Source of the DNA: Schoenoplectus triqueter
Taxonomy: Eukaryota > Streptophyta > Magnoliopsida > Poales > Cyperaceae
Reading direction: 5' to 3'
DNA length: 64,000 nucleotides
NCBI GenBank assembly: GCA_964058805.1
Contig: CAXKVV010002144.1
Coordinates: forward strand, 124,001-188,000
Below the pieces are notes generated by a model. It did no database searches. It saw only the letters and a list, made by a program, of their open reading frames with translations, and had not been told where the DNA came from. The position numbers were made by a program, and so were the translations under genes. Of the stretch, positions 10,946 to 22,879 are shown piece by piece; within the stretch, counting starts at the first letter, position 1, and each line of letters opens with the position of its first letter.

Positions 10946-11436
10946 AATCCACTAGGTACATCTTCACCAAAAGACAAAAGTGTTGTAAATTTTAGCACAA
11001 TAACGTATAAAATAAAAAGTAACAGTAAACTTGGTGCATTTATAACTCATTTTAGGTCCTCCTGTTGACTGTTGGCTATAGGAAAGGTGTACGGCATAAC
11101 AGTTTATATTGGAAATTTTATTTGTATTTAGACCATTAATTAGTACCAGAAGGCGTAATGATGAATGACAAATATATCAACCAAGCAGGAGATGGAGATG
11201 TGGTTTACATATTACAAGGAGTCAAGGATAAACAATTTTGACACTAAATTTTAGATCTTTATGAATATTTATTATAAGAAGCTTATTTTCACAATGACTG
11301 CCTCAAAAAATTAAAATAAATAATAGATAAAATAAAGTCAAATTATTACTTTAGTACATACAGGTCATACTTACAACATTGTATTTCAAATGTACGACGC
11401 CTCTTATTTTGTTCTATAGAATTGTTATAATATAGT

Positions 11437-11824
11437 ATGAGTGTAAATTATTGATTCGATATGATAGGTCAATTCGAGTCCGACTCAAGTCCGATTCGAC
11501 CTCATATGATCCGAAAATAAGTCGGATATGGGTCCATTTTGTTGAACCCATTTAATTATGTTTTTAAATTAAATTTATGATGTAGTACTAACTAAATCTT
11601 AAATATATACTAATTAAGATTAATTATAAATTAACTAATATGTAATTGCTTAAAATTATATAAGATAATTGAGAAATACTTAATTATTTTATACGGATCA
11701 ATGGGGTCAGGTTTGAGTCAAAAAAAAATTGATCTGAATTTAAATAGATCAAATCGGATAAAAAAATTAAAAAATAATAATGATCCGATCTAAACCCAAC
11801 CCGACCTTACCCATTTACACCCCA
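11437..11824. mobile_element. Small hAT-like MITE with GGGGTGTAAAT ends
   Basis: GTGTAAAT (11441-11448) and ATTTACAC (11813-11820) are inverted, and the longer ends are ATGAGTGTAAAT and TGGGGTGTAAAT. Subterminal regions carry CGATTC/GATCCGA repeats in opposite orientation, around an AT-rich centre. This is the common plant layout of a short non-autonomous hAT element. No clean target duplication is seen. Confidence 0.55.
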
Positions 11825-13400
11825 GACTACCGAAATAAAGACTTGTCGAATAATCCCTCTTATTATTTTATTATATATTATTTGGGACTATTATGTCAGT
11901 AACAATATATTTTGTTCTTTTTTTTTACTATAACTTCACTTTTTAGTTTTTATAACTTAGTAGCTGACCATAAAAGAAAATTGTTGTAGAGCCAAGGCGG
12001 ACAATTCAGAACAATTTTTCAAATTCATAAAATAATGTGTTACCAAAAGCACCATGTTTTACTAACTGTTATTTTAATGGCGAGGCGTAAGTACTATGTT
12101 TTACCCGTGACTAGCTACATATAATAGAGATCGAATAGCAAGACATCCCACGATGCATCACTTTAAGATATGGAAGCAGAGTACCTGACTTATGATAATT
12201 AAAGCGAAATAAGAGGTTGGTTGTACGCTGCAGATCAGACAAAGCGCTATTACTTCAGCATTGATACATCATAATTAACAAAGATTGGAATATCTTTTGG
12301 TTCTGACTTTTGAGATTCAGTCATTCAGATAAGCTCCCTGTTGTGCATTTAATTACGTTGGTAATTGGACCAATGCTATTACTGCCGTACATTTTCACAT
12401 TGCTCCCATTCCTTTCAATGTTGGAGTTCGAATCGGTAAATTTTAAAGTGGTAGTGGACAAAGAGTGGAAGGGTGAGAATTCATCAGATTTTTTTAGTAA
12501 ATAAAAATAAAAATAACGAGTAAAATGGTAGGAATGTTTTTTTAATAGTCTGGATAGGTTTTTGCGTCGAATTTTAAATTTAGTCTCAGATATTTTTCTT
12601 TTTATGTTTGCTTGTTTATTTATAACTAAAAATTAGTACAAAGCATGAACTGAGTTTTAAACTCAATCCTACAAAATTTATTTATATAGTACCATATACC
12701 ATCTAGTAATATTCTTCTTACTCTAGTTATTTTTTTAAAATTATCATTTTTACTATTGTAAGAGGTTCCAACTGAAAATGTGCCTTTCAACAAATTCAGT
12801 TCAGATCTGTATTTAACACTCTCTTCTCATCTATATCGTATATTTTTATTTCTATTTGGACTATTAATTTTTGCAGTAAAATTAAAATACACTAATAATT
12901 TACATTTATCATTTATAGTATAGAGACGACTATGTTGCTATCAATATATATTACGGAGGTCAAATCATTAACACTTCAACCAACACGGGTTATGATATTC
13001 ATGTTGTGTGCATATATTCTGCCGACGGCACAATCAATATTCTTCACTAGATGATGCAGATTCGTATTGGTTTAGAATTGCTCTCTAGTCATTTCAACAT
13101 CATCATTAGTGCACAAATCAACACCGCCCAATCAGGTTTGAGTGATTTTTTTTATAGTTTATTTGATATAGTTTCTGAGAAAAATTAAGGAATAATAATA
13201 ACAGCAACCCCTACTAAATGCTTAAGTACAAAACATTAGAGCTGATAACTAAATCTCAACCAATTTTCAGTTCTGATCGCTATGATGCGTGTCCGACTAG
13301 TACTTTTGGAAGTATTAATCCAATCTTGGCTGATGAAAGAATCCAATCCCAAGCCTAGGAGCAGCTATCGATATGTGTATCGATACTTAATGTGGATAAG
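11825..13400. other. AT-rich intergenic stretch, no gene recognised
   Basis: Nothing recognisable as a gene. Part of 12930-13400 may belong to the 5' side of the Mutator-like relic that follows, but similarity is too weak to define an end. Confidence 0.4.
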
Positions 13401-13639
13401 GATGAGAAGAAGAAAAAAAAGAAAAAGAGTGCACCTGAATGTCGATGATGATGACATCTAAGATGCAACAAATATAAATATGGATGAAATTGAGGAATAG
13501 ATAGATGTCGAAAAAATAGTTAAATAGTGATAAATATCTCTTCTACTCATTAATGAGGAATTAAGCACCCGCGTGGAAAATATACTGATAATACGTTAAT
13601 TTTCTATGCAGACGATTCTTATTTTCACAAATCACCTAA

Positions 13640-14720
13640 AATTGACGAATAATTTGATATCAGTCAGCAATTTAGTGCAAAATTTGAGTTGCAATTCAAA
13701 ATCGTTGATTTGTATGTTCAATATAATATACAATTGCAGGTAATAAATAACAATAAATCAAAATTAATTATGACATTTAAAGATTCTAATTGTCCAACAT
13801 AAATTTCAATAAATTACACCAAATACCTCATAGAGATGACATTCTCAATAAAGTTTAATATTGAAAATTTTGATCATGTTGCATGGGTATTTGGTCCGTA
13901 CATTGCAGCATGGTCTTACCTACGGCCAATCGTGACTATCCATGCTGGATTTTTATCGGGTCAGTTTGTCAGTAAACTATTTATGATATGTGTTTATGAT
14001 GCGAAGCAACAACTATTATCACTTATATTTACTATAATAGCAAGCGAGAAAAGTGCAGCTAATCAGGGTTAGTTCATGCAGTGGTTGCATAAAGAGGTTG
14101 TCGATCCTGATAAAATTATCGTTATCTCAGATCAATATCTGGGTATAAGGATAATTTTTTAGAGACCGATTTTTTTATGGCAGAAATCAGCATGTGAGGT
14201 TGTTCACCGTTTTTATATTCAACACATTGCACAAAATGTATATAACGATTTTCATATGAAAAAAAGTAAAGATTCTTTTCAGACATACTGTAAGACATAA
14301 GAAGCCATGAAAGTGCGAAGGATTTTATGAAAAAAAATTAATAAAATTAGGTCGCTATCCAATAAGTACATAAGAAAGACATAAATCATTCAAGAAAATC
14401 TCTCAATTAATGTTATATCTTTGTCAACAGTACAAATATCAAAATAGAAGAACACAAAATAACAAAAATCATAATAATCAAACTGCTACATTTGTGCCAA
14501 CAGAACAACTATCAGCCGAGAAATTTTATTATGAGAAATTAATCTCAGATTAAGTGGCTACATTACATCAAGAAAAATTAGCACAATATCTAAACAGATG
14601 TCTCAATCAGTGAGATATAATGAGAAATAATAATTCAAAATCACTGAAGAACGTATTCAGGATCACCATACACTTTTCGGTACATGCTATAATTGAGAAC
14701 AAATGACACAAACGCGTTGA
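13640..14720 (+). pseudogene. Decayed MuDR-type (Mutator-like) transposase
   Basis: One reading frame keeps the MULE transposase pattern in order. It has QQFSAKFELQFKIVDLYVQYN (13662 on), resembling the N-terminal MuDR domain, and then FDHVAWVFGPYIAAWSYLRP. The catalytic-core block IHAGFLSGQFVSKLFMICVYDA covers about 13941-14005. ISDQYLG and CEVVHRFYIQHIAQNVYND at about 14190-14250 match the ISDRH... and YHRYCxRHIAxNF motifs. After a frame change, DIMRNNNSKSLKNVF (14614 on) matches the WDVMTTNxSExxNxVLK motif. In-frame stops near 13799, 14070 and 14159 and the later frameshift make it a pseudogene. It is strongly AT-biased, which suggests age. I could not place its terminal repeats. Confidence 0.75.
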
Positions 14721-14889
14721 GTGATTTTATAAGCATCAAAAAGTTGTAGCAGTTTGGAAAGTCTAAGATATTGTATTCTCCCAAAAGATCATGAAACTAA
14801 TAAAAAATATCACGATGATAAGGGAAAAGCTTATGATGTCATCCCACTAAATTGGAGGCATAAACAACTACGATGTTTATAATATAAGT

Positions 14890-15881
14890 GAATTTATTTA
14901 AACGATAATATTCTAAATTTATATAATTTTTATTAATTTTAAAATTAAAACAATAATTTATGATTTTTATTTTGAATAATAGAAAATAAAATAAAATGAA
15001 ATATGATGTTGAATTATATATGACGAGAATTGATAAATATTAATGTTAGAAATTATAATTGATCAGTATTCTATACGATTACTAAAAACATAAATAAGAG
15101 GGAAATGGGCAAGGTTTAGAATCACGAAGTCCACAATAAATAACGAATTTGGATCAATATAAAACTTAAGTGGTCATTTATTATAAAGCCGTTGAAATTC
15201 ATCAAAAAAAAATCCATTGAATCCCAATTGTTAAAAACATTTAATTATCCGATGGAAGGTTGAATGTGTTATAATTTCCCAAATTTGGTTTGTGCCTACT
15301 GGAGTGATTGGAACACATCAAATATTTTTTTAATTTGAATTATTTTTAAATACTTATGAGTCAAAGGAATTGAAAACCCACTTTTACCGGTGTATGGTGC
15401 GACTCGTAGGGACAGAGTTCAATGTGTATCATTAACAGTACCTTTGTATTTGAACTTTGAAGTATAAATAATGATTTCTCGATTGTAACATTGTCTGCGA
15501 CTTTTCAATGTAATATCTACGGGATTGAAAAGGAAAGTCGTGCTCTACTACTGTCCGGTCCAACGGTAATCCGGTTCTTTTTTTTTTTCCAAAATCGGCT
15601 CATGTAGACACGTCCTGTGCGGATCCGTGGACCGAACCAGACCGTGACCCGAACCAACTTTTTATAATTTTTTGAGTATTATTTAATTTTTAAATAATTA
15701 AAAATATAAAATTAATTCAATGAAAATTATTATTTAAAAAATATCATAAATTTATTTTCCAAATTTCATAATTTTTTGAATTTGTAAAATAAAATGGATT
15801 GGACCGACTCGTGGGGGTCCGGCCCCCAGGGACGAACGATGAAACATATTAGATTTTTCTGAGTTTGATCCACTTAGATAT
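14890..15881. other. Mixed intergenic stretch with a GC-rich flanked AT block
   Basis: No gene is seen. At 15560-15835 two GC-rich segments containing GTCCGG/CCGGAC-like and GGACCGA motifs flank an AT-rich block, a layout like the small hAT MITEs elsewhere in the window, but I could not fix the ends. Confidence 0.4.
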
Positions 15882-16677
15882 GTCCCATGTGAACCGTGAT
15901 GAATCATGAACTATCCCAACCCATGAATCGTCTGAATTTGATCCTGACCAGATCGTTTGCAAAACTAGTACTACCACTTAGAGTATTAAAAACTGGTTGG
16001 GTCGGGTCGGGACGGGACGGGTTTGCACGGGTCGACGGGTTTTGGCGGGACAGTTCGGGACGGGTCAACGAGTTTTCACGGGACGGGTTAGGATGGGTCC
16101 ATTTTGGGGGTTTTGGCCGCGACCCGTCCTAGACCCGTCGGGTCGGACGGGTCAGCGGGGCGGGTCGGGTCGGGTCCAAGGCTTTTTTTCAAAATTCAAA
16201 AATAACCCAATAAAATTCAAATAAATTCTCAAAATTTCCGAAAAATTTAAAAATAATTATTAAGAATATTTAAAATATATAATTATTTATATTTTTTTAT
16301 CAAAAAAATTAATTTTTTCCATATTTTTTTGAATTTTCTCGGGTTTGCACGGATTCCCGGGACGGGTCGGGGCGGGTTTGCACGGGTTGGGCGGGGCGGG
16401 TTTGCACGGGTTGGGCGGGTCGGGTCGGGTCGGGACGGGTCCAAAACGGGTCGGGTCTAGCACGAGTTTTTTTGAAATTTTTTTGTCCGCGCCCGTGCTA
16501 GACCTGTCGGTTCTAACGGGTCACGGGTTTGACGGGTTAGATCACGGGTCGGGGCGGGACGGATCGCGGCCACGGATTCGACGGGTCGGGCCTGACCCGT
16601 CCAGGTTGGGATAGTTCATGATTCATCACGGTTCACATGGGACGGACCCGTGATGAATCATGAACTATCCCACCTCA
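15882..16677. repeat. Perfect 39-bp inverted repeats around a GGGTCGG block, plus a third partial copy
   Basis: The segment 15882-15920, beginning GTCCCATGTGAACCGTGATG, is the exact reverse complement of 16605-16643. A third copy of the inner 22 bases, in the same orientation as the left one, follows at 16650-16671 (GTGATGAATCATGAACTATC then CC). The perfect identity indicates a recent or gene-converted structure. No target duplication was found. Confidence 0.85.
15979..16604 (+). mobile_element. Non-autonomous hAT-like element of the TAGAGTATTAAAAAC family, right end lost
   Basis: It begins TAGAGTATTAAAAAC at 15979 and consists of two GGGTCGGG/GGGACGGG-rich arms around an AT-rich centre (16190-16340). 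It is the reverse-oriented relative of the complete copy at 44430-44964 along most of its length. The right end TTTTAATACACTA expected from that copy is replaced here by the 39-bp inverted repeat, so the copy is truncated or rearranged. The Gly/Arg-rich open frames across it are artefacts. Confidence 0.7.
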
Positions 16678-16679
16678 AA

Positions 16680-17252
16680 ATCTCAAAATTAACAAAATAC
16701 CGCTTTAAAGTTAAAACTTATCTAAATAGCATTGTAAATCTAATTTATTTAGTTCTTTACCATAATTATATAATTATTATAATATTTTAATTAAAATGGT
16801 TACATATTTGTATTTCCACTTGTGCCCTTTAAGTCCCTTCCCTTCTCCCCCTTCACCCCCGACATTTTGTTTCTCCCATTCCTCGATAAATTTGTTTTGT
16901 TTTCCCATAAGTGAGATAGTGAAATATCTCCAGTTCAATTCAATTTTCCATCACTGAAATTCTTTACAATTCCTTCACCGGATCAACTCTATGAGATTCT
17001 CCATTTTACACTATATCCTAGTGTTCTTAATTTTGATAGTATAATCAATATCTTGTCAGGCGTCAGCTGACAAGTGATAACTAGTATTTTGTGAGTAATC
17101 GGAAATGAAACTCGAATTTACTAAAATTGAAGAAACATGCAGTGACATATTGATACTAATATGTGGGGCCTGTGTGCGGTGAAAGGGGTAAAATGTGGGC
17201 ATTGGTGGGGAATGAGATGATGTATGTCTGTATCACTACCCAATGTCCTTCC
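16680..17252. other. Intergenic stretch, no gene seen
   Basis: No coding region is recognisable. A small inverted repeat CTTGTCA...TGACAAG lies near 17053-17075. Confidence 0.4.
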
Positions 17253-17464
17253 GAGATGAGGGAGGTTTAAAACCGTTTGAACTAAAAATTGGATATAAAA
17301 TTTTTCATAGCCGTTGATTTTACATCGAGATTCGTATTTTCAATAAAATCTAAATTTAAAATTCATACTTTCAGTAATTATTACGAATCTCGATGCAAAA
17401 TCAACGGCTCTCAAAGGTTTTAAATTTAATTTTTGATTCAAAGAGTTTTGAACCTCCCAACCTC
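17253..17464. mobile_element. Short foldback MITE, about 212 bp
   Basis: The left arm GAGATGAGGGAGGTTTAAAA and the reverse complement of the right arm GAGGTTGGGAGGTTCAAAA match, with gaps, for about 90 bp. The block AGCCGTTGATTTTACATCGA on the left mirrors TCGATGCAAAATCAACGGCT on the right. The centre is short and AT-rich. Transcripts would form an almost complete hairpin. Confidence 0.8.
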
Positions 17465-19253
17465 TAATTCCTCCTAATAGATAGCTTTACTGTGGGTTAC
17501 TATTGCTATCCAATGTCCATAGATTCATTTCAGGAGACGAGCTAGTTGTTCTAATTATAGTTTATTTCCAATTGATAAAAATATGATGATGTTACATTAC
17601 AAAACTCAATGATTAGGCATTGAAATTTTCTCTGAGGACGTGGAAATTATTTTAAAGACTCTATGAAGTCGCACCTCCCAGCATCTGTTTAGTCCAAGTA
17701 TTTTTTTTTTTTTTGTTTTAGTGGTTGTTTCTTTCAATTTACTTCCTATTTCAATAGTAGGCATGCTTAACACATCTGTTCTAGGGTGTTTTCTGACTGC
17801 GCGGCTCCCTTTGATAAAATAAATTACAGTAGATCATGGCAAAGGCACTCCAGGCAATAAAAAAACTATCATTTTCGAAGAAGAAAAGAGGGAAGAGGAA
17901 ACAAAGAGAAAGAAAGGGAAGAAACGTATGAGCTTGAGCTGGCCATAGCAAGCGGCGGTCAGTTGTTCTAAAAGCTTAAAATGTAAAGGGAATATTAAAA
18001 AGGTATTTTGGGTAGAATAGATCATTTTTATGTTTTTATTTAATAATTGAGTATTGATATGGTATCGGTGGCAAATAATAAAAAAAATTGATTTTAGATT
18101 GATATTTAAAGAAGTTTAAACATTAGGGTGATATTTTGTTGGAGTGAAATAAAACTATTTTTTTTTTCTAAATTTTAACACTGATATATAACTTTTATAG
18201 AATTAAAGGGGGAAGAGCGGACCCCAGTCCCCCGTCTCCGCCCCTGCGTATAGGTGGGAGTAAATTAAAATACAAAATTTCTCAAATTTGACACTTTTTA
18301 TTCTTAACATCCTACAAGTGATGTAATATATATGGATCATTTGACCTATTATTTGAAAGTACTTCATGAACTGTAAATTTAGTAAAGATGATAATAAATC
18401 TCATATCTTCATAGAGTAGCATAGATTTAAATCCCAAAAAAAAAAAATAAAAAAAAATGCTAGGGTTCATGTTCAGGGAGCTATATTTTATAATTTCACC
18501 TACCTCAAGTAGTTAAGGCAGGGACATAATATATGAGAATATATTTTTTTTCCTCGATTAAATATCTATTGCGCGTTGAATTTATATTATACGTCCAACG
18601 CAAGGATCGATGGTTATTGAAGCATCACTTTTTTTTTTATTACGGTCATTAAATGTTCAAAGATAACCTCATAATTGCAAAATCGTCATTTCACACCGAG
18701 TTAGACCGTCATTTAAAAAGAACAATATTTAATTTTGTTCGCTATACTTAATAACTTGGCCCCACCTCCCGCTGCCCATCTTCGAATCTTAACTTTCAAA
18801 ACCTATCTTCAATTGATGAGTTTTCCGTCGGAGGCTTCGCCAGTGAATTTAAGAAATCCATCAGGTAAATTTGTATTTTCCTCGCAACGTTCTAAAATTT
18901 CCTAAACATTTATGTGAAAAATATAGCTTATATTTTAAAAATCTGACAAATAAAATATAATTTATACGTTATACATATGACACATATAAAATATAATTTA
19001 TATCATTACGTGCTATACATATGGAAGTTTTACCGTTGACCAGATGAATGAATTTTACAACATTTTGTATTTGACACTATTTATTGGAGCATTAAATGAT
19101 GTTTAACCCGCTTGAAAATTGATATACAACCAATTGACACGGAGAGTAAAATGTTTATAACTTGTTTCTATTTTATAATATAATATATTTAGAGAAAATA
19201 TTGTCATTATTGTCGAAATAATTAGTTATTAAGAACCCACCCTTTATACATGA
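17465..19253. other. Intergenic stretch with poly-T and repeat fragments
   Basis: No gene is recognised. It contains a 17-base T run near 17701, an A-rich run near 18437, and at 18205-18246 a reverse-oriented fragment ending CGTCTCCGCCCCTG. That fragment resembles the CAGGGGCGGA terminus of the MITE family at 37021. Confidence 0.4.
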
Positions 19254-19540
19254 GGAGGGATCTCTTGACAATGGGTTATTTTGACAATCTTGACAATGAA
19301 CTTTAAAAAATACGAAAAAAATCTAAAAAAAATATAGATATGTTCTTTTTATTTATAGATTGATAGTGTTTCATATTTCATTCAATTTCATTATCATTTG
19401 ATAGTTCATCAAACACCATCAAGATTTTATGTAATTGGCAATGTTTTCAATTTAAGAGACTTTGATGGACTATCAAACGATAATGAAATTATATAAATTT
19501 TAAAATACTATTAATATATTTGCAAACAAAAATATCTACA
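19254..19540 (+). mobile_element. GACAATGGGTTATTTTGACA MITE, copy A, right end missing
   Basis: It starts GGAGGGATCTCTTGACAATG and keeps the family core: AGATTGATAGTGTTT, TCATTATCATTTGATAGTTC and, inverted further on, GGACTATCAAACGATAATGA. The family is largely self-complementary. The right terminal repeat is absent, so this copy is truncated. Other copies lie at 48562, 53115, 54191 and 56393. Confidence 0.75.
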
Positions 19541-20924
19541 ATGATATTAAGTTGAAATTGTGTCTTAAAAAATGGAATTGTTCATACATAATGGATTGGA
19601 AGTTTTAATCCGACCACAAGTGTGTTAACGAATTTTTTTTATCTATTTATTTGATATATATCATATTCGATAAGATGAGTATGAATAAATTTTTTTGTTA
19701 ACTTATTTTGTATAGGACTATAGGTATATGTAATATTTTTCTTTTAAGTAAATGAATAAATATATAAATAAAGATCATTACATACTCATTTGTCATATAG
19801 GATAAATTATTATAAATAATTTATATTATTTTTAATATGTCTCATGTAATTTTTTTCCCTATGCTAGTTGTCACCAAGTTTTATGAGTTAATTACTATAA
19901 ATTATAATTATTATATTTTTTTATATTCCACCGGCTGATGAATTATAATGTTTGAATAATATTTAGTATACTACTTTTGAAAATGATAGGATGAGATAAT
20001 ATATTATTTTAAAGTTCTACTTCTAATGTTTTATTTTCTGTTAACAAATTTGATAAGAGATGCTTGTATTTTTTTTTTAATTTATCTGTTCTGAAATGAC
20101 TTATGTTGACATTGATTGCATAATTATATTTTAAATTCATACTAATAAAATAGATATGTATTAGTATGAAGGAAATGAGTTAAAATATTTTTTTATAAAA
20201 AATGATAAGATAATCAGTATTATTCGTTAGCATCCGTCAACGTTACATTATCTATTTATTTATTTTAAAGGAGAAAAATATGATATAAATAAATTTAATT
20301 TTATTGAATAAAGATAGGATATAAATAAAAATAATTTTAAATGAATATGATAATAAAAATATTTTTCGATAAGTACTGTAACAATTGACATCTCTACCCA
20401 ACCATCTAACTTGAAATTTAAGAACTGGTCTGTTGATCTGTTCTCTCTTAATTCGATGCCTAGTGAAATCTATGTAAGTCTTGCAAGCACTACAACAAGA
20501 TGGGCATATAGCAAGAAAAGTACAGCTAGACTTTCATCAAGTATTGCTGTGGATTAGCTTTATCAAATTCAATTGTAAGACCAGCGCTTGTGTAGCATTT
20601 TCCTCCTCTCTCTCCTCGGTACTTACCAAAAAAAAATTTTCATATTTTTACTTTTTGTAATTCTGGCGACCTATTCTTTTCCTAATAAACGTTTTTTATG
20701 CTAAAAATTATAATTCTCCTATGCTATGTTTGTCCGGCCTTTAACATATTTTTTGGTGCTGAAATTTCACGCCTTCCCGCTAATTTTTCTCAGCATAATA
20801 TTTTTAGTATTAGAAAAAGACTATCATATTTCTTAATGTGTTGAATCTAGTGGTTAGATAAAAGGGTATTGATGTAAAATCATTCTAATGTTTGGGATAA
20901 ACTATGTTACTCGGAGACTTATCC
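19541..20924. other. AT-rich intergenic stretch, no gene seen
   Basis: No coding region is recognised. At 20488 CACTACAACAAG resembles a CACTA terminus, but no partner end is visible within range. Confidence 0.4.
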
Positions 20925-21312
20925 AAACTCACCGAATAAGTATCGGATACATGTCCGATACGGGTGCGCGCCTAATATAGTGCGGCTGCGTAGCGTATCG
21001 GATTATTTTATTCACATTGACCAATAGATTCAATCTCCGATATGCCCCGATACGTCTTGGATATGCCTTGATACTTCTCTAATACGTCCCCGATACGTCT
21101 TTATTTTATTCACTTTAAATAAAATTATAAATCTATCTCAAATTCTTTAATTTTTTTATCATAATAAAATAAATAATTTTTTTATATATTATATATAGTC
21201 ACGTTTGTATCTATAATTTTTAATTTTTTTCGTATCGCCGCATCCACCCTGTATTCGATATTATATCTAGGGCATAAATAACCCATTAGCATCCGCATCT
21301 GTGCAACACAGG
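20925..21312. repeat. GATACG-rich repeat (possible degenerate MITE)
   Basis: GTATCGGATAC, CCGATACGGG, CCGATACGTC and CGTATCG motifs recur in both orientations around an AT-rich centre. The layout suggests an old non-autonomous DNA transposon with subterminal repeats. Its right edge is abutted by a TAGAGGTGG MITE at 21313. Confidence 0.45.
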
Positions 21313-21640
21313 TAGAGGTGGCAATCGGGTGGGTCGGGTCAGTTTGACTTTCTAGAAGAAATCGGGTCAGGGTCGGGTCGGGTCAATTTATATGTTATAT
21401 TTTTTCAGATCGTTGATAGATTTCGATTGGATTAAAGGCCATTTGATCTCGGGTCGGGTCAGTTTGACTTTCTTAAAAAATTGGGTCGGGTCGGGTTTAG
21501 GTCGGGTTTGGATCCAGACAGGTCGGACGAGTTTCTTGGGTCGGGTCGGGTCACTTTGACTTTCTTAAAAAATTGGGTCGGATCAGGTTCAGGTTGGATT
21601 TGGATCCAAATGGGTCGGACGGGTTTCTTGGATACGTTTT
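21313..21640 (+). mobile_element. TAGAGGTGGCAATCGGG MITE, right end missing
   Basis: It begins TAGAGGTGGCAATCGGGT and shares long stretches with the complete copy at 51219-51523, including AGTTTGACTTTCT, CAATTTATATGTT, CAGATCGTTGATAGATTTCG and GGCCATTTGATCTCGGGTCG. The TIR expected at the right is not present after GGACGGGTTTCTTGG. The open frames here are repeat artefacts. Confidence 0.8.
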
Positions 21641-21659
21641 CCAGAGACAAATTAAGCTA

Positions 21660-21858
21660 TTTAATTCCAGTACGTTTTCAATCAAGACGGAGAGGGCTAT
21701 CAAGCGTCAACTCTATCTGCTCGGTGTGAGGCTGTGAGCACGAAGGTATGCTCGGCAAGCATGGTGCAGGCGTCAGAAAACATTTCTAGCATTTAAGATG
21801 GCAACTGCACTCTACCAACTCCGCAGGAAATGGAGAGGATTAATACTGTAGTTAAACA
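21660..21858 (+). other. Exon-like fragment ending at a consensus splice donor
   Basis: This is a small GC-richer patch in AT-rich DNA. A plus-strand frame reads protein-like sequence but contains one stop. It ends at ACA followed by GTAAGT (21859-21864), a perfect plant donor consensus. I do not recognise the encoded residues. It could be an orphan exon or a captured gene fragment. Confidence 0.2.
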
Positions 21859-22415
21859 GTAAGTACAAATCACTCCATTTGATTTGTAAGTACAATATCA
21901 TGTGATGATATTGTCACCTACGTAAATCATTATCAGAATTGTTCTCTTAAATTATTAAAATATTATTAGTTAATATTTTAAATATGTTTTTAACTTTATA
22001 ATATAAAATAATTAAAATTTTCACTAATCTTTATTATGTTCGGAGAGAATCGGAAATATGAATTTGAAAGAGCTGCTGGTTTATAATGGATCTAAGTTCA
22101 CATTTCTTAAAAGTAGATTTGGATTCGCATTTGTTAAAAACGGACTTGAATTTATTAGTACATTATAAAATAATTTAGATTATATACATTGATTAAAATT
22201 AATACAATTCAACTCTTAATATACAAATTATTTATATTCATATTCATATCCATATTCATATTTAATTCAACTCTAAAATTTAGATCTGTAAAAAAATATT
22301 TGAATCCGCACTTAATAAATGCGGACTCAAATCCGCTTTTAGCAAATATGTACCCGATCCGCATTTATTAAATGCGAATTTGTTATTTTCGTGATTTCAA
22401 CCCTAAGTGTTATTT

Positions 22416-22730
22416 TCATATTTTTGATTTTGTTTTTATATTATTAATAAAAATATCGATGAAAAACAAAATAAAAAACATAACTTGAGGTGCAGAACAG
22501 GATCTGATAATAATCAGTGTTTTTGCAACTTCCTCTGCGTTCTCAGTCTCTGCAGAATTGACTATCGAATATGAAATATCCATAGTCTCGTCCAACCATT
22601 GCATATAGTGAGTAATATGGAATCTTTTTATACCAGCTCGAAATGGGACAATGAGCACGAGTAATATCCTATTATATCTGGATTGAAAATATATGAGCAC
22701 AAAACGAATAAACATATAACTGTTGTACAT
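22416..22730 (-). other. Unidentified 104-codon open frame
   Basis: The central part (WLDETMDISYSIVNSAETENAEEVAK is about residues 45-70) has protein-like, acidic composition, unlike the Lys/Ile/Phe-rich ends that are typical of translated AT-rich DNA. It lies 150 bp downstream of the F-box gene on the same strand, but it is not needed to complete that gene. It may be a single exon or chance. No family is recognised. Confidence 0.2.
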
Positions 22731-22879
22731 AATTGGCCTTTTCGGATATTTTAATTCCTTGGATATAAGAATTACATTTGCAAAAAATTAAAACCCTTTG
22801 ATCGACTAAGCATGATATGGGGGCTCCTCCAAATCCACGGCCAGCATCGACGAACTATGCAAAAGATTGACGCTCCAGA

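Larger units (their letters stand above)
6695..10954 (+). mobile_element. hAT element, 4260 bp, with 8-bp target-site duplication
   Basis: The element starts TAGTG (6695) and ends CACTA (10954, reverse complement TAGTG), fitting the hAT end consensus TAGNG. It is flanked by the perfect 8-bp duplication GGTACATC (6687-6694 and 10955-10962). In order it holds: a CGGGTAC-rich left end, a TATA promoter, a 104-bp tandem array, a hAT transposase with one intron, an AT-rich 3' region with a hairpin, and a CGGGTAC-rich right end. The intact duplication indicates fairly recent insertion. The transposase is probably dead because of a stop codon and the missing zinc-finger exon. Confidence 0.9.

Noticed and set aside
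15896..16614. Gly/Arg-rich open frames over GGGTCGGG DNA (also at 2625-2840, 21481-21729, 44478-44672 and 51340-51561)
   Set aside because: They translate short DNA repeats inside non-autonomous elements and are open in several frames at once. No gene signals.
20488..20600. CACTACAACAAG as the end of another CACTA element
   Set aside because: No inverted partner end or matching 3-bp duplication is visible within the following kilobases.
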